Positions 23,033-33,912 of a stretch of 64,000 bases of DNA are shown piece by piece. Location: positions 1,054,001 through 1,118,000 of the forward strand of contig JAGYXB010000659.1 in assembly GCA_022495005.1 (NCBI GenBank). The letters are read 5' to 3'. The position numbers and the translations under genes were made by a program. The first letter of the stretch is position 1. Every line of letters starts with the position of its first letter. The notes below the pieces were generated by a model that did no database searches, had not been told where the DNA came from, and saw only the letters and a program-made list of their open reading frames with translations. This DNA is from Rhyacophila brunnea (taxonomy: Eukaryota > Arthropoda > Insecta > Trichoptera > Rhyacophilidae).

Positions 23033-23425
23033 TATTTATTTAAGAAAACAAAACTTTGTGGACATAACATCTAAATTCAAGACGTACACAACACGAGATT
23101 TACATTTTAACAAATATTACCCCCACAAGAGAGAAGAAGAGAATACTATATAAAATAATAATAAAAAAATAAAAATAAAAACATACTTAAGTACAATTTT
23201 ATACAGAAAAATTAAATTTCGAATACAAAATACATAGCACGTCACCAAAAATGTCTACGTCTTTGGGGAGCGCATTGACTAGTCTTGCACCCCTTGCTAA
23301 TGGTGTCTGATAGGCTTGACATGAGGAAACGGTTCCGATCCAGAATAAATCATGGCTGCGACTACGTAGGTAATTGACAGGCGCGTGTAAATTCAAATTC
23401 ATTAGGACAATCATGGAATACATTT
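23033..23425 (-). pseudogene. LINE family J 3' end, minus strand
   Basis: On the minus strand the ORF end reads MNLNLHAPVNYLRSRSHDLF, then a PLARGARLVNALPKDVDIF block, matching the degenerate end of the + copy around 14080-14240. The following 3' UTR has GTCTTGAATTTAGATGTTAT and an AAATAAATA tail near 23035. 5'-truncated at about 23425. Confidence 0.75.
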
Positions 23426-24247
23426 TTTGATGCGATAGCGCACAACATGTGCTTATTTTTCAATGAGAAATAATAATCATTATAACTTTTAAAGTACCTA
23501 TCAGAAAAATATTTAATAGACAGATGTTATTTGACATACTCATTATGACGTATTTGTAGAAACTTTTTTGTCAAATGATATTTTTTGCTGGAATCAAAGA
23601 AAATTTGTACACATTTTAACTGTTTTTTTAAATAACGGTAAATGAAAGCATATATAAATATTTTTTTAACAAAATGACACATAAATCTCAAATATGAAAA
23701 AACTGACATATGTTATTTTTGTAATCCACCCTTCAAATGCTATTGTTGGATACGCATAGTGCATACAAATTTTGATGTCTATTTTTATGGAGTCAAGAAT
23801 TTTCCAAATTAAAATTTCTGTCTGTATGCAATCTGCAATTTTCGTAAATGTGTTTCATCATGGACTGGAGAATCTGAAGAAACTTGTGATTTAGGAAGCC
23901 TTCACGAAATGTGATGCAAGAGGAATAGTGTCGTTGTATTGGAGCAAAAGAGCTTTCCAGAAATAGTTTTTAATCTGCTACAATAGAAGTAGATGACCGT
24001 GGAAAATGGAGAGTCTAAGCCAGGTCACACACTGAAAATTGACTCACCTTGGATATGGTCATGAATAAAAACCGGGCGCAATGTTGCAACTGATTTTAGG
24101 GTAACCATCTTTACCCGTCGTATGTGTACAACCATGGGTATGCAAGGCCACCTTTCATGATACTTAAAATGTATCTAAAAGAACATAATATTTTACGTGC
24201 ACACTTTGCTATCCTGAACGGAGCCACACGAGAGTAATATAACAACC
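23426..24247. other. no recognisable gene
   Basis: About 820 bases, AT-rich to 23720 then more mixed. The mixed part runs into the unidentified ORF at 24248. Confidence 0.35.
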
Positions 24248-24676
24248 ATGAACTGGGGTGCTAAAATAAAAAAAAATGAGAGAAAAGAAAAAGATTGGAC
24301 TGGCTCAGGTAATCTCGGTAACTGCAACTCTCGTCCGTGCATTCAGGCAATTTTTATTAACAGTAACGTCATTCGACTAGCCGAAACGAATGAAAAACCA
24401 TATTTTTCACATGCAAGTGACTTTTTGCTATTATACCAGCGCTCTATGTCGAGAGAAATTTCATGTTTTTTTTACAACAACAAAAATATCCCACCGATGC
24501 TATCTATATGCGGCAATACATTAAGTTACATATTGTATTTTGTGCATGACAACCAAATCATATCAACAAATGTGACGTGTTGTAGTCAAGATGAGTTTCT
24601 ATATGTGACTGGGCTTAGTCGCAAAAAAGATGACTGCATTTTTAACAGTGGTCGTGATCCTAAACTTAGTGAATGA
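24248..24676 (+). CDS. unidentified 142-codon ORF
   Basis: ATG to TGA, 142 codons. The product is basic at the start (IKKNERKEKDW), contains five Cys in its C-terminal half and has no signal peptide or clear membrane segment. I do not recognise the family. Long uninterrupted frames are uncommon in this AT-rich DNA, but the codons are not clearly protein-like and no splice partners or promoter were found. It may be a transposase or LINE relic or a chance frame. Confidence 0.2.
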   Translation: MNWGAKIKKNERKEKDWTGSGNLGNCNSRPCIQAIFINSNVIRLAETNEKPYFSHASDFLLLYQRSMSREISCFFYNNKNIPPMLSICGNTLSYILYFVHDNQIISTNVTCCSQDEFLYVTGLSRKKDDCIFNSGRDPKLSE

Positions 24677-24736
24677 CCGAAAAGAGAAAATCAAATGAAA
24701 TATTATATTTATTTTAAAATTATTCTTTTATTCTTT

Positions 24737-24960
24737 GACCATGTCCGATCCTATTAAGATCATATGGGCCTCGATAGAGTTGAAGTTTGTATTAACAGAT
24801 TATTATTTTTACGAGAAATGGATGTTAGCCACTTGCTCAACCTATTAGGTCCATACCGACTTTGACAAATACAAATTGAAAAACAATATGTATATTGTCC
24901 AGACCCAGGATTCAAACCTGGGACCCACGATTTATAAGCCGCTCGGCCATCGTTGGCTTA
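24737..24960 (-). mobile_element. tRNA-derived SINE family B, minus strand
   Basis: Read on the minus strand: CGATGGCCGAGCGGCTTATA resembles the D-arm of a Ser/Leu-type tRNA, followed by the B-box GGTTTGAATCC. A body with GGACCTAATAGGTTGAGC and TAACATCCATTTCTCG follows, ending near TAGGATCGGACATGG. Further copies at 21562, 45282 and 47570. The head is too worn to be a tRNA gene. Confidence 0.75.
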
Positions 24961-25421
24961 AAATTATTAATCATACTGTACCACATTATCTGTTGGAAAA
25001 TTTCAGTAGTACAGTTTTGTAGTACAAAATATCCTTAAAAGTTAGACAAATAATAGCCTACAAAAATTCGTCGCCAACTTGGTAATATAACCTCAACTTC
25101 CAATTATCTTCTCATATTGTTACACGTATAAACTTTTGGATGAAGCAAATAATAGTTAAGGAACTTCATATAATAAATTCATCATAAATGCTTTCATACG
25201 TTATTGAATTTAATTTACGCGAGCTTTTATTCAACCCAGTAAAATTTTATGCTATTAGCTTCTACATTAAATAACGTCTTTATGCAAGTGATTAATTTTT
25301 CTTATCCTAATCCCAAAAGTTGACAATAACTGCTTTGCTACAATTATTAATAATCAGCAAATTTCCAAAGGTTGATATTAATTTATCACCAAGAAGCTTC
25401 ATCTCGCGATCATAGCCCGCC
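24961..25421. promoter_or_regulatory. upstream region of the cuticle gene
   Basis: About 460 bases between a SINE and the TATA box with no gene or element found. Distal promoter elements would be expected here, but I cannot point to specific sites. Confidence 0.3.
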
Positions 25422-25457
25422 TATAAAATAGACAGATTCAGTGGTCCGTCATCAGTT
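25422..25457 (+). promoter_or_regulatory. core promoter of the cuticle gene (TATA + TCAGT initiator)
   Basis: TATAAAA at 25422-25428 and TCAGTT at 25452-25457 put the initiator A (25454) 32 bases after the first T of the TATA box, the spacing expected for an arthropod core promoter. A second TCAGT at 25438-25442 is too close to the TATA box. The 5' UTR would be 25454-25543, leading to the ATG of the three-codon first exon. Confidence 0.7.
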
Positions 25458-25543
25458 AGACAAAGACACTTACGAAGACAACATCACGCGAGTAAAACAA
25501 TTGTGGATAATAACAGTAATTGCTGATGCATCCAGGAGTCATC

Positions 25544-28500
25544 ATGAATTTGGTGAGCGCACGCCACCTCCGAGCGTAGTTTCTCTTGCCCAAGCGAAAG
25601 TGCATCGTGAATCTTCTCGTCTCGTGAATCTCGCGAAAGTGACAAAATATTACATGTCCTCTCATCCGCAACGCATGTGATCAGAATCAGATTCAAAAGT
25701 GAAATTTGTGATGTTTTATTATTTTGTAATCAACTCGTCCATTTATATTATTTAAATTAAACTAGAATGGATAAATTTCTACTAGCTTCCAGCACTTAGC
25801 TTCAGTTTTCAATCTGCAAAGGGATTCCATTACAAACCAAAGCTATTTCACAGTTTCTAAATTATTATTGATTATCACTATCCACTGATAGATAAACGTC
25901 TTTCCAATATTATTATATTCTTCTCATGTATGTACGTTTCGTTGCCACGTATTTCTGCAGAATTTTAATATTCCGTCAATCCAACTGCCTCCAAGCATAC
26001 CTACCTTTTGGACATTGTCTACCTCTTGTTACCACTGGATAACTAGATTTGTCCATCGATTATTTTTTTTAACTACGTATCTTGATATATTTATCAAATT
26101 ATCTATTTATTTTATTTTATTTTGTATGGATCACAAAAATTGACTAATCTCTTTACTATTTTTAACATCTAGCTTAAATTTACAATTTAATTTGGAATGA
26201 CATTGTATAATTAAATCTACGTCATTAAATTTAAATTTAATTGAAATTTATAATATTTTTTCTTTTTTTACAAAACTTCTTTTTATTCACTTATTTTACT
26301 TTTATGGATTCTATCAAAAATATGGCTATTCTTTTTATAGTTTCCAGCTTTCGTTTACAATACTTAGTGGTATGTCATTATAAAATTAAAGCTTTATTTA
26401 ATTATATGATTTTTAAATTATTATTAATACAATGTACATGCATATAGTGATATCCAGATTTAAATAATGTAATGTTGATTTGGTCAGTTCAAACAAGGAT
26501 ACTTCTTCTTCTTCAAATTCTTGCCCCAGGTCTTAAATTCAAATAAATTTTCAAATTTATTTTGACATAATTAGTAAAAATTACAAATTATAAATTGAAG
26601 ACGTTCACAGAATGTCATGGGGGAAGGGGCAAATAAACGTGTTACAACATTAATGATTACGAAAAACATGTTAATTAAAAAAATATATATATAAACATCA
26701 CTGCTAAATAGACCCTATTTAAAAATATCATATAAAGCAATATCACGCAAGTGGGATAAATCAATATTTTCAGACAGGAACACACATATTTTTCTCCCAA
26801 TTGGCATCACCAATCACAAAAGTGTTGATATTAAAAATATTTATTTTTTATTTTTTTAGAATTATATAAAATATCAGTATGGTTAATTTAATAGATTACT
26901 AGTATGTTGTCGTAATTTACTATCTAATTTATTTCAGCTTCACTTGTATTATATCTTTATGCACGATAAGAATTAAACACAAAAAATTTTCGTTACAAAA
27001 ATATTTACTAAAAAAATATGCCACGCTGAATATATTTACAGATATACAATTCGGATTCTGCTTCATGTTTGAAATACATTTTTTTATATAAATATAATTA
27101 GAGCTTTTTTTATATTTCAGAAACTTCTAATTCTACTATTGACGGCTTGTTCAGCTGCCAGACTTTCCAGAAACGATATGGCTCCAGCGTCTGCAGCGTT
27201 ATCAGGTGGCGGTGACTATCTCTCAGTTGCAGAACCTAACGATTATGCAGAACAAAAAAATGCACAACAAGAATCTCCACATTATTTACCACCAGAAACA
27301 CCAAACAAACCACCAGTAAACGAATATTTACCGTCTACAGAACATAAACAAGAAACTCCGCAATACACACCAGTCTCCGATTCTGTTGAGATTTTAAACC
27401 CAGATTTTAGGTCCAATAATTTTGCCCAAAATTCTAATCAATACTTAGCACCAATTAATCCAACACCACAGTCTATGGAATATTTTAATAACCAAAACAC
27501 AATGGAAGTATCAAATTCGAATAATAACGGTGTGCACCAGAATATTAAATCTTTGCCTAATGAATATCTTCCAAGTATAGATGCAAATAATCAAGCGAAT
27601 AATATTTACTCACTTCCCATGGATAATGGCTATTATCAGTCGCATGGAAATAATGTGAATTCTGAAGTATATCTTCCTCCATCAGATGCAGAAGTGATTC
27701 CTAATCAATATATACCACCAACAAATAATGTGGAAGTACAATCACATCAGTATACTTCTTCAAATAATTTACAACAGATACCTCAACCATATATTGGACA
27801 AAGTGATACTAAATCAACAAATAAAAATTACTTACAACAAAACTATAATATGAATTTTGAGCCTCAGAAATTACCTCAAGCGACTCCAAACGAATATTCC
27901 CAAAATTTAATTACAAAATCAATATCAAGTGAATACTTACCAGTTGTGTCCGTGAATTCAAATAATATTTACAACCAACAAAACAGTGAACAAAATTATT
28001 TACCACCGGTAATTGAATCAAAAATAATTCCAAATCAATTCGATGCGCAGTCTTTTTCTGATAACTCCCAAATAAACACTAAATCAATTTCAACAGAATA
28101 TTTACCTGTTATAACTGCCAATTCACAATCGGGTCAATATATCGCACCAAATAATGAACAAAAATTCAATGAATATCCGCAAACTTCAAATAATAAGTCA
28201 TTATCGACAGAATATTTACCTGTTAATGGTCCAACAGATCAATATATTCAGCAAAATAAAGCACAAGAACATTCACCACCTGTTGATGTAAATTCAGTTT
28301 CAAATCAATATTTACCAGCAATAGATGTAAACTCTCAAATAAAACAATATAATAATTCACCACCACAAACTAAACAAAAACCTGTAGAATATTTACCACT
28401 AACTGTTGATAATACTGTAAATAATCAGTATAATTCTCCACCACAAAATGAATACGTATCTACATCATCAATTGCTACTCGAAGATATGACAATGATTTT

Positions 28501-31500
28501 TCTAAACCATATACATTATACAACTTCAATACCATATCCACAACACCTTCACCATATTCTTATACATTTTCAACTCCTCAAGTTGAAACGGTTACACGTT
28601 CACAAAAAAGTTACTACGATGGCTCTTCTTCAAGAACTGACCGTCCATTTTTCAAATATTCACCCAAACTAATCGAAATCGGTAAATCAACAAATTCACC
28701 AAAATGGCCTAAAATCAATTCATTCACAACGCCTAATCCATTTGAGCCATTCAAAGTAAATCCACGAGCGCAATCAAGACAGTCGATCGTTTACGGAACT
28801 AAAGTCCCACCTCTAGCAAACTCTCGTTCGTCTGGTATTGGAACACTATCAGGAAGTCAACAAAGTTTGGGAGATAAACAATTCGAAGCTGACCAAAATA
28901 GATTCGATTCATTGAATCATAACAATAATCACTTTAGGACACCTCAGCCGTTGGAGTCGATACAAAATCCGTTTCAAGCTATCAATCAGCAGGATCCACA
29001 AAATACATTTCAGAAGACGTATCCTCATGCTCATTCTTACAGTTCTGATCATACAACTGAATCTGTATCAATTTTGAAACAAACTAGTGAAATGGCAGCT
29101 GATGGGAGTTTTAGTTACGAGTGAGTATCAAATTTATTATATTTGTATTCCAACTTTCAGTTCTTTCATTAAATACGCAGTATTATTTTTTTGTTTTAAT
29201 TTATTAATATGTACAATTATGCATCCATTAATAACTTAAATGATTACAGAAATCTGCACCTTATTCCAACATTTTATAAATAATACTTACTATAAAGATT
29301 TTAAAAATATCATTAAATATTAAATCCCATAATTCAATAAACACAATATATTCACCAGCAGCTCCATTCCAACCAATTAACTCCATATTTTCTTCATTAT
29401 TTTTATTGAATCAAGATAACTCCGATAATTTATGGATGAATTCTGACTACAATGCGATGTTTTATGTCATTTTAACGTTTCGTTCACATGTTATTAAAAT
29501 ATATAATTAATATTTTTAATGTTTCTACTGAAATATATTATGTGGTTTGTGGTCAAATATGAAGCGCCTAGTTTCAAAAGCCCCTTAAATGATTTTAGGT
29601 AGTTATGAGAAAAATGAGAAAAAGCATTTTTGGTAGTTTTGAGAAAACTGAGAAAAAATCATATCTATTAAATCTGTGAACTTTATGTATTCATTTTTTA
29701 ATTCGTTACATGCTAAAGAGTATTTTGGTTTTCAATTTTAGGGGTATTTGAAAAGCACACCCAAATATTTTAGCGGGTTTTGAAATTTACCTTAATTTTT
29801 GATCATACATGTTAATGGTTTTAGGCGTTTTTTAAAGTTCAATCTTTGACTATCATATAGGTAACAAAAATATCCATCTAAATACATATCTAACTCAAAA
29901 ATTTTCAAAAACAGTTTTAGGGGCTTTTTAAACTAGGCGCTTCATATTATGATGAATCCAAAATTGGTAATTTCAAGATATTATGAAGGTACACGGTTTT
30001 ACTAAGTTTTGTAAGCCCTTTCATAATATGGTCAATTCAAACAATTGCAATAAAGATATTATTCATTTTACAACGTTTATCATTACAGCTTCTCTCTTAT
30101 CGGTGTCCAGAGGGATATTTAAGACTTGACGTCTTTATGAAAAAATATCAGTTTTGCATGCACATTCATACATTATTTGCATTACATTTGAAATTATCTA
30201 TTTCTCTCCAAGGACCCTCACAGGAGATCAAACCCACGTGATGCAGCATGGCCACATAGAAAACCAAGGAACTGACCACGAGGAGCAGGTCATGCAGGGA
30301 TCTTACTCCTACGTTGGAGACGATGGAAAGACTTACACTGTGACTTACGTGGCTGATGCTAATGGCTTCAGAGCAGTTGGAGACCACATTCCAACACCAC
30401 CTCCGATACCTGAAGTTATTCAACGGTAAGTGAGCATTTTTATAAGCATTTAATTAATCAAACTACTGTAAAAATCTTCTCTGAACATTTTTTCAATAAT
30501 AATATTATAAACGTACAAGCCAGTAGTGAAGGGTGGAGGTAGGCTGTTAAGATTTGACATAAATAGTGCATACTAAACTTTGTCAGTTATAATATTAATA
30601 CTATCGACCGAAGGTTCTTGATGGAATTTCAATTTCAATTCTAATGAATTTAAGTTTTGTACTATTCCATTTGAGTCGTTTTTGCGACCTGGGTTTCGCC
30701 TTTCGGCATCTTCAGGCACTGTGTACACTCACTACTAAAAGGCAAATACACACTAACAACGAATACAATTAACTCTAACTTAAGTAACAAATCGATACCA
30801 AAAAGTAGGTAAAAACTATATCACCTACCTATTAAGTCAAGGATCACAATAAAAAAATATATAACAAACAAATTATGAATAGTTGAAATGTTTGTAAAAA
30901 AAAACCCTTACCTTATAAATACTAATACACTCGATAAGCGTATATAAATCGTCAAAGCCTAATAATAGATCATTAGTAACTATAAACCATAAAAATACTA
31001 CACTAAAGAGGTTTATAATCGTACATTCTGGGAACAATGGTAACTTATTGGGAATTAATGAAGTTAACTAATGGGTCGCAAAAACAACTCAACGTAAAAA
31101 GCTTAAATCCATTAGAATTTTAATTCAAAGTCCATCAAGTACCTTCAGTCGATAGTATTAATATTATAATTAATCTCTGCCTAAACCAAACCATCATGGT
31201 AGAGGTATGCTGTGGATATTCTATAAAAATAATGTACACTTTGTCAGCCATTGTTTTCATTGAATTAAGAATACAAATTGTAGATGGTGTTGATTAGTTT
31301 TTTTTTAATTCATTGAGTTTTGCCTTAAAGTATTCTTCTATGTATTAAATATTATATAAATTGTATGATTTAATCGTATATTTTTAGATATTTTGTAGAT
31401 ATACGAATATTGTTTAACTATTATCTATTATGGCTTGGCTTGCGCTGGGTTTAATTGAATTTTAAAAACTATGATTCAATCAATACTGAATTTCATGTTG

Positions 31501-32328
31501 GATGCAGCCGCATGGATATAAGATCTTGAGTAAACTGATAAAATCCAAATCCTCAGAAAATATTTTGTCAAGATACTCGATAGAGGTTCATATATTCATC
31601 CTCTTGGTCCATGATAATCGCTGGAGTAATCAAGCTCATCAATTGTTATTCCTACAACATATTAAAAAAAAACATAAGAAGTGCAATTTAATTAAATGGT
31701 AATTCAATTTTTTTTAAATTGTTTTATGTGGCAATGTAGGTACATATCTTTTAAAATCTTACTATTCATGTTCTCTTTCTTTTTTATACAATTTGGTGAC
31801 ACTATTTTGTTCGCTTATCGAGGAGCTTTCTTTTTACTTCACAAGAAATGGCTGTTAGCATTTTGCTGTTGGGTATATTCTGGATTCCAACATAGACGTC
31901 TGATTGAATACACGACCCGCGACTGCATAAGCGGATATTCCTGTCACTCATTCACTACGGGCACAATAAAATTAAATCATATTTCTAAGCATTTGTAACC
32001 TTACTAAAAAATCAACATCTGTTTTTACAATACACTCTTTTGAATTCAATTCAATTCATACTCCAATCAATCACTGTCGTGTAAAATATAAACCAAGGTT
32101 TAATATTGAAAATAACATATCCCAGTCTAATTAGTTGTTAATTACTTAATTTCTTCCAGATCGATTGAACTAAATTTGGCAGAAGAAATCGCTCGAAGTG
32201 CTTCGACACCAGGATATCAGTACGGTAACCATGACAATCATAATAATAACAATTACCAAGGTTTAACCAATCCAGAACCATTGAGAAAGAGAAGCTCATA
32301 TGTCAGAGACAATGGATATAAATATTAA
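25544..32328 (+). CDS. RR-1 type cuticular protein (CPR family), four-exon model, 796 aa
   Basis: Exons 25544-25552, 27121-29120, 30213-30425 and 32160-32328 join in frame with GT/AG borders (TTG-GTGAGC, TTTCAG; GA-GTGAGT, CCAAG; CG-GTAAGT, TTCCAG). Exon 1 gives Met-Asn-Leu; with exon 2 it makes the signal peptide [16 protein letters not shown]. Residues 18 to about 560 are rich in Asn, Gln, Ser, Tyr and Pro, with about ten YLP motifs ([17 protein letters not shown] and variants) and near relatives such as QYIPP. The Rebers-Riddiford consensus (about 664-730) has G-x8-G-x6-Y-x-A-x-A-x-GF-x7-P; the usual Glu is Ala (VADANGF). The family binds chitin in the extracellular cuticle. A proline-rich TPPPIPEV and a basic RKR tail follow. 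The very long N-terminal region is unusual; most RR-1 proteins are 100-250 aa. Exon 1 is inferred from promoter, donor and signal-peptide completion. Confidence 0.88.
25553..27120 (+). other. intron 1 of the cuticle gene
   Basis: 1568 bases, donor GTGAGC, acceptor TTTTTATATTTCAG. A short first exon carrying the start codon followed by a long intron is the usual layout of insect CPR genes. Contains a LINE J relic (26550-26815). The segments 26115-26220 and 26283-26390 look like a worn tandem duplication (TATGGAT, TACAAT, ATGACATTGTATAAT- and TGTCATTATAAAAT-type blocks). Several frames open in its 5' part (such as 25441-25680) overlap exon 1 and are not independent genes. Confidence 0.7.
26550..26815 (-). 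mobile_element. LINE family J relic in intron 1
   Basis: The blocks TTACAAATTATAAATTGAAG ACGTTCAC, TCACGCAAGTGGGATAAAT and TCTCCCAATTGGCAT align with the better-preserved minus-strand copy at 52495-52965. Heavily decayed. Confidence 0.55.
29121..30212 (+). other. intron 2 of the cuticle gene
   Basis: 1092 bases, donor GTGAGT, acceptor TTTCTCTCCAAG. It interrupts the Glu codon at the start of the RR domain (phase 2). Contains a TA-flanked MITE at 29560-29944. Confidence 0.75.
29560..29944. mobile_element. TA-flanked MITE in intron 2 (385 bp)
   Basis: Ends TGAAGCGCCTAGTTTCAAAA / TTTTTAAACTAGGCGCTTCA continue into GCCCCT / AGGGGC. TA on both sides (29558-29559, 29945-29946) points to Tc1/mariner-type insertion. 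Internal GAGAAAA(A/C)TGAGAAAAA is repeated. Non-coding. Confidence 0.78.
30521..31470. mobile_element. hAT MITE, CAGTGGCGAAGGG family, copy 4, broken, in intron 3
   Basis: Left end CAGTAGTGAAGGGTGGAGG is intact. The sequence is interrupted at 30590 by a foldback element and resumes at about 31167 with CTCTGCCTAAACCAAACCAT. The right terminus is lost after TTTTAAAAACTA, so no target duplication can be read. Confidence 0.75.
30590..31166. mobile_element. foldback element family F, full copy nested in the hAT MITE
   Basis: Terminal inverted repeats TAATATTAATACTATCGACC / AGTCGATAGTATTAATATTA continue through GAAGGTTCTTGATGG / CCATCAAGTACCTTC and on to TGTACTATTCCATTTGAGT / ACTCAACG-type arms. 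Between the arms lies a conserved unique block with CCTGGGTTTCGCCTTTCGGC and CATCTTCAGGC. Other copies or arms: 9460, 42390, 45575, 46494, 54115. Non-coding; transposition class unknown. Confidence 0.75.
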
Positions 32329-33345
32329 TTCGCCATATTATAATAGATAGAGTATAACTAGTTTATCTTTTTAAATTACTTGACTCCTGGTAGTCTGGGG
32401 TCAAATTATATTTGTAAATTGCAGTATTCGAGGTGCTAAAAATGAAAAATATACAAGTGTACCATTTAACAGACACGACAAAATTAAATATACGATTTTT
32501 AGTAATTCTATTTTAATTAAATATTTTTTTATTCAACGAATTATTCACAATATTTGAAGATGTAACATTCTTTTATTGAACATACATATTTTGAAAAGAC
32601 CTCTGAGAAATATACATAATTTTTGAAAAATACGACGCCCAGCGGGACACCGACCTGCGTTTACTGTATTCGTGACAATATGCTCACCAACTAAGCTATG
32701 TGCGTCTTATCTAATTACGACGAAATTAACTACTTAGTATTTTTTACATTTGCATCATATAAATGAAGTCGTTTTCTGCAATGATATATTGATACAATGA
32801 AAATTCTTTGTAAGTATTTTTTAAAAAATAGTATTTTAGTGAGAAAAGTCTATGAAAAGTAACTCAATATTAAAAACAAAATACTTATTACTTTTATGCA
32901 AAGCAGTAAGAAGGTATACACATAAATTTTAATATATTATACTAATAGGTAATATTATGGAATCTGTTCTTATATATTTTTTAATTCAAACACTACTTGT
33001 CATTTATTTATTCTTCGCTCCTCAACCTTATAGTTAGATATAAATTTATAATAATTAAATATTCGTATAAATGTAAATAATAGATTTAAGTTATGTATGA
33101 TTGTAAATTAAAATAATTTCACATCACTTTAAGAACAATGGCATATTTCAATTATAGTAGTACTAATAAGTAAAATATTATTTTATACCGTATGTAAACA
33201 ATATTTTTGTAAAATTTTTGTTATAACGTTTGCATTGTGTTTTTATATCACAAGTATAGAATGGTTGTATGTTTTTGTGTCATAAATTAAACAATTTATA
33301 GATAGATGCATTAAAAATTGGAAAGCTTTATATCGGACCAATAAA
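32329..33345 (+). other. 3' UTR and poly(A) signals of the cuticle gene (boundary uncertain)
   Basis: After TAA at 32326-32328, candidate signals are ATTAAA at 32483-32488 (about 155 bases downstream) and AATAAA at 33340-33345. The nearer one avoids including a SINE-like sequence in the transcript. RNA data would decide. Confidence 0.35.
32520..32712 (-). mobile_element. SINE family C, minus strand, worn
   Basis: On the minus strand, CATAGCTTAGTTGGTGAGCA is tRNA-D-arm-like and AGGTCGGTGTCCCGC sits where a B-box would be. The body has AACATACATATTTTGAAAA and TCTGAGAAATATA as in the copy at 43585, and ends near GTGAATAATTCGTTGAATAA. Confidence 0.55.
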
Positions 33346-33616
33346 AATACAAAATCATTTTTTACACCTATTATTTTGAATAATTATTAAGAATATAATA
33401 TGTTGTAGCTTATACACCATACAGCTTGTATGTTAGAGTGCAACAATGGTAAATCAATAATATTACCATGTTTATATATTAATAATGCGAATTATATTTC
33501 TTAAGTATTACAATATAAATTAATATATAACTGTACCTCGATATGATGGACTGTGAACATTGTGAAAATCCCCCTGTTAATGTTATACATGTTTAAATCA
33601 AAGTGTCACTGCTTGC
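32713..33616. other. no further gene recognised
   Basis: About 900 AT-rich bases downstream of the cuticle gene. The only item of note is the AATAAA described with the 3' UTR. Confidence 0.4.
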
Positions 33617-33630
33617 AAACAATGTTCTGC

Positions 33631-33819
33631 GGCGGCTCTCGTGGTGCAGTGGGTAAGGCGCTGGCCTTCCACCCGAGAGTTCTGGGTTCGATTCCCGGTC
33701 ATGACAAAAACATTAATGTGTTTTTCTCAAAGCCTGGATGTTTGTGATTGTTCAAAATTACTAACAACCACCTTGTACGAAAAAGCAAGGACATGGTTAT
33801 TAATAATTCTATAAAAAAA
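33631..33819 (+). mobile_element. SINE family A, copy 3 (best preserved)
   Basis: A-box TGGTGCAGTGG at 33642-33652 and B-box GGTTCGATTCC at 33685-33695. The body ends in a poly-A run. A perfect 14-bp duplication AAACAATGTTCTGC flanks it at 33617-33630 and 33820-33833. The CTTCCAC string where an anticodon loop would lie suggests a Gly-type tRNA ancestor, tentatively. Confidence 0.92.
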
Positions 33820-33912
33820 AAACAATGTTCTGCACATAATAATCATGCCATTACTTCTCGCACTCGTATTCGAGTCATAACGCCGTCCTACTTGTAGGAC
33901 GTAACACTGACG

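Larger units (their letters stand above)
30426..32159 (+). other. intron 3 of the cuticle gene
   Basis: 1734 bases, donor GTAAGT, acceptor TTAATTTCTTCCAG, interrupting an Arg codon. The first half is filled by a broken hAT MITE with a foldback element inside it. The remainder (31471-32150) has two ORFs of 66 and 100 codons without family resemblance. Confidence 0.75.

Noticed and set aside
24900..24960. tRNA-Ser/Leu gene on the minus strand
   Set aside because: The arm pairing is broken and the sequence continues into the SINE B body; other copies exist at 45282 and 47570.
25441..25680. 79-codon ORF beginning at the promoter
   Set aside because: It overlaps the initiator, the 5' UTR and the splice donor; the ATG at 25544 in another frame joins the cuticle signal peptide, which explains the region better.
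28448..28672. 74-codon ORF in another frame
   Set aside because: Overlaps the cuticle exon 2 coding frame; its His/Thr-rich composition comes from the alternative reading of a low-complexity region.
30166..30423. 85-codon minus-strand ORF
   Set aside because: Complete antisense shadow of RR exon 3.
33631..33705. tRNA-Gly gene
   Set aside because: A and B boxes are good, but the acceptor stem does not pair, and the unit continues into a SINE body with a poly-A end and a target duplication. The same holds for 7632 and 17188.
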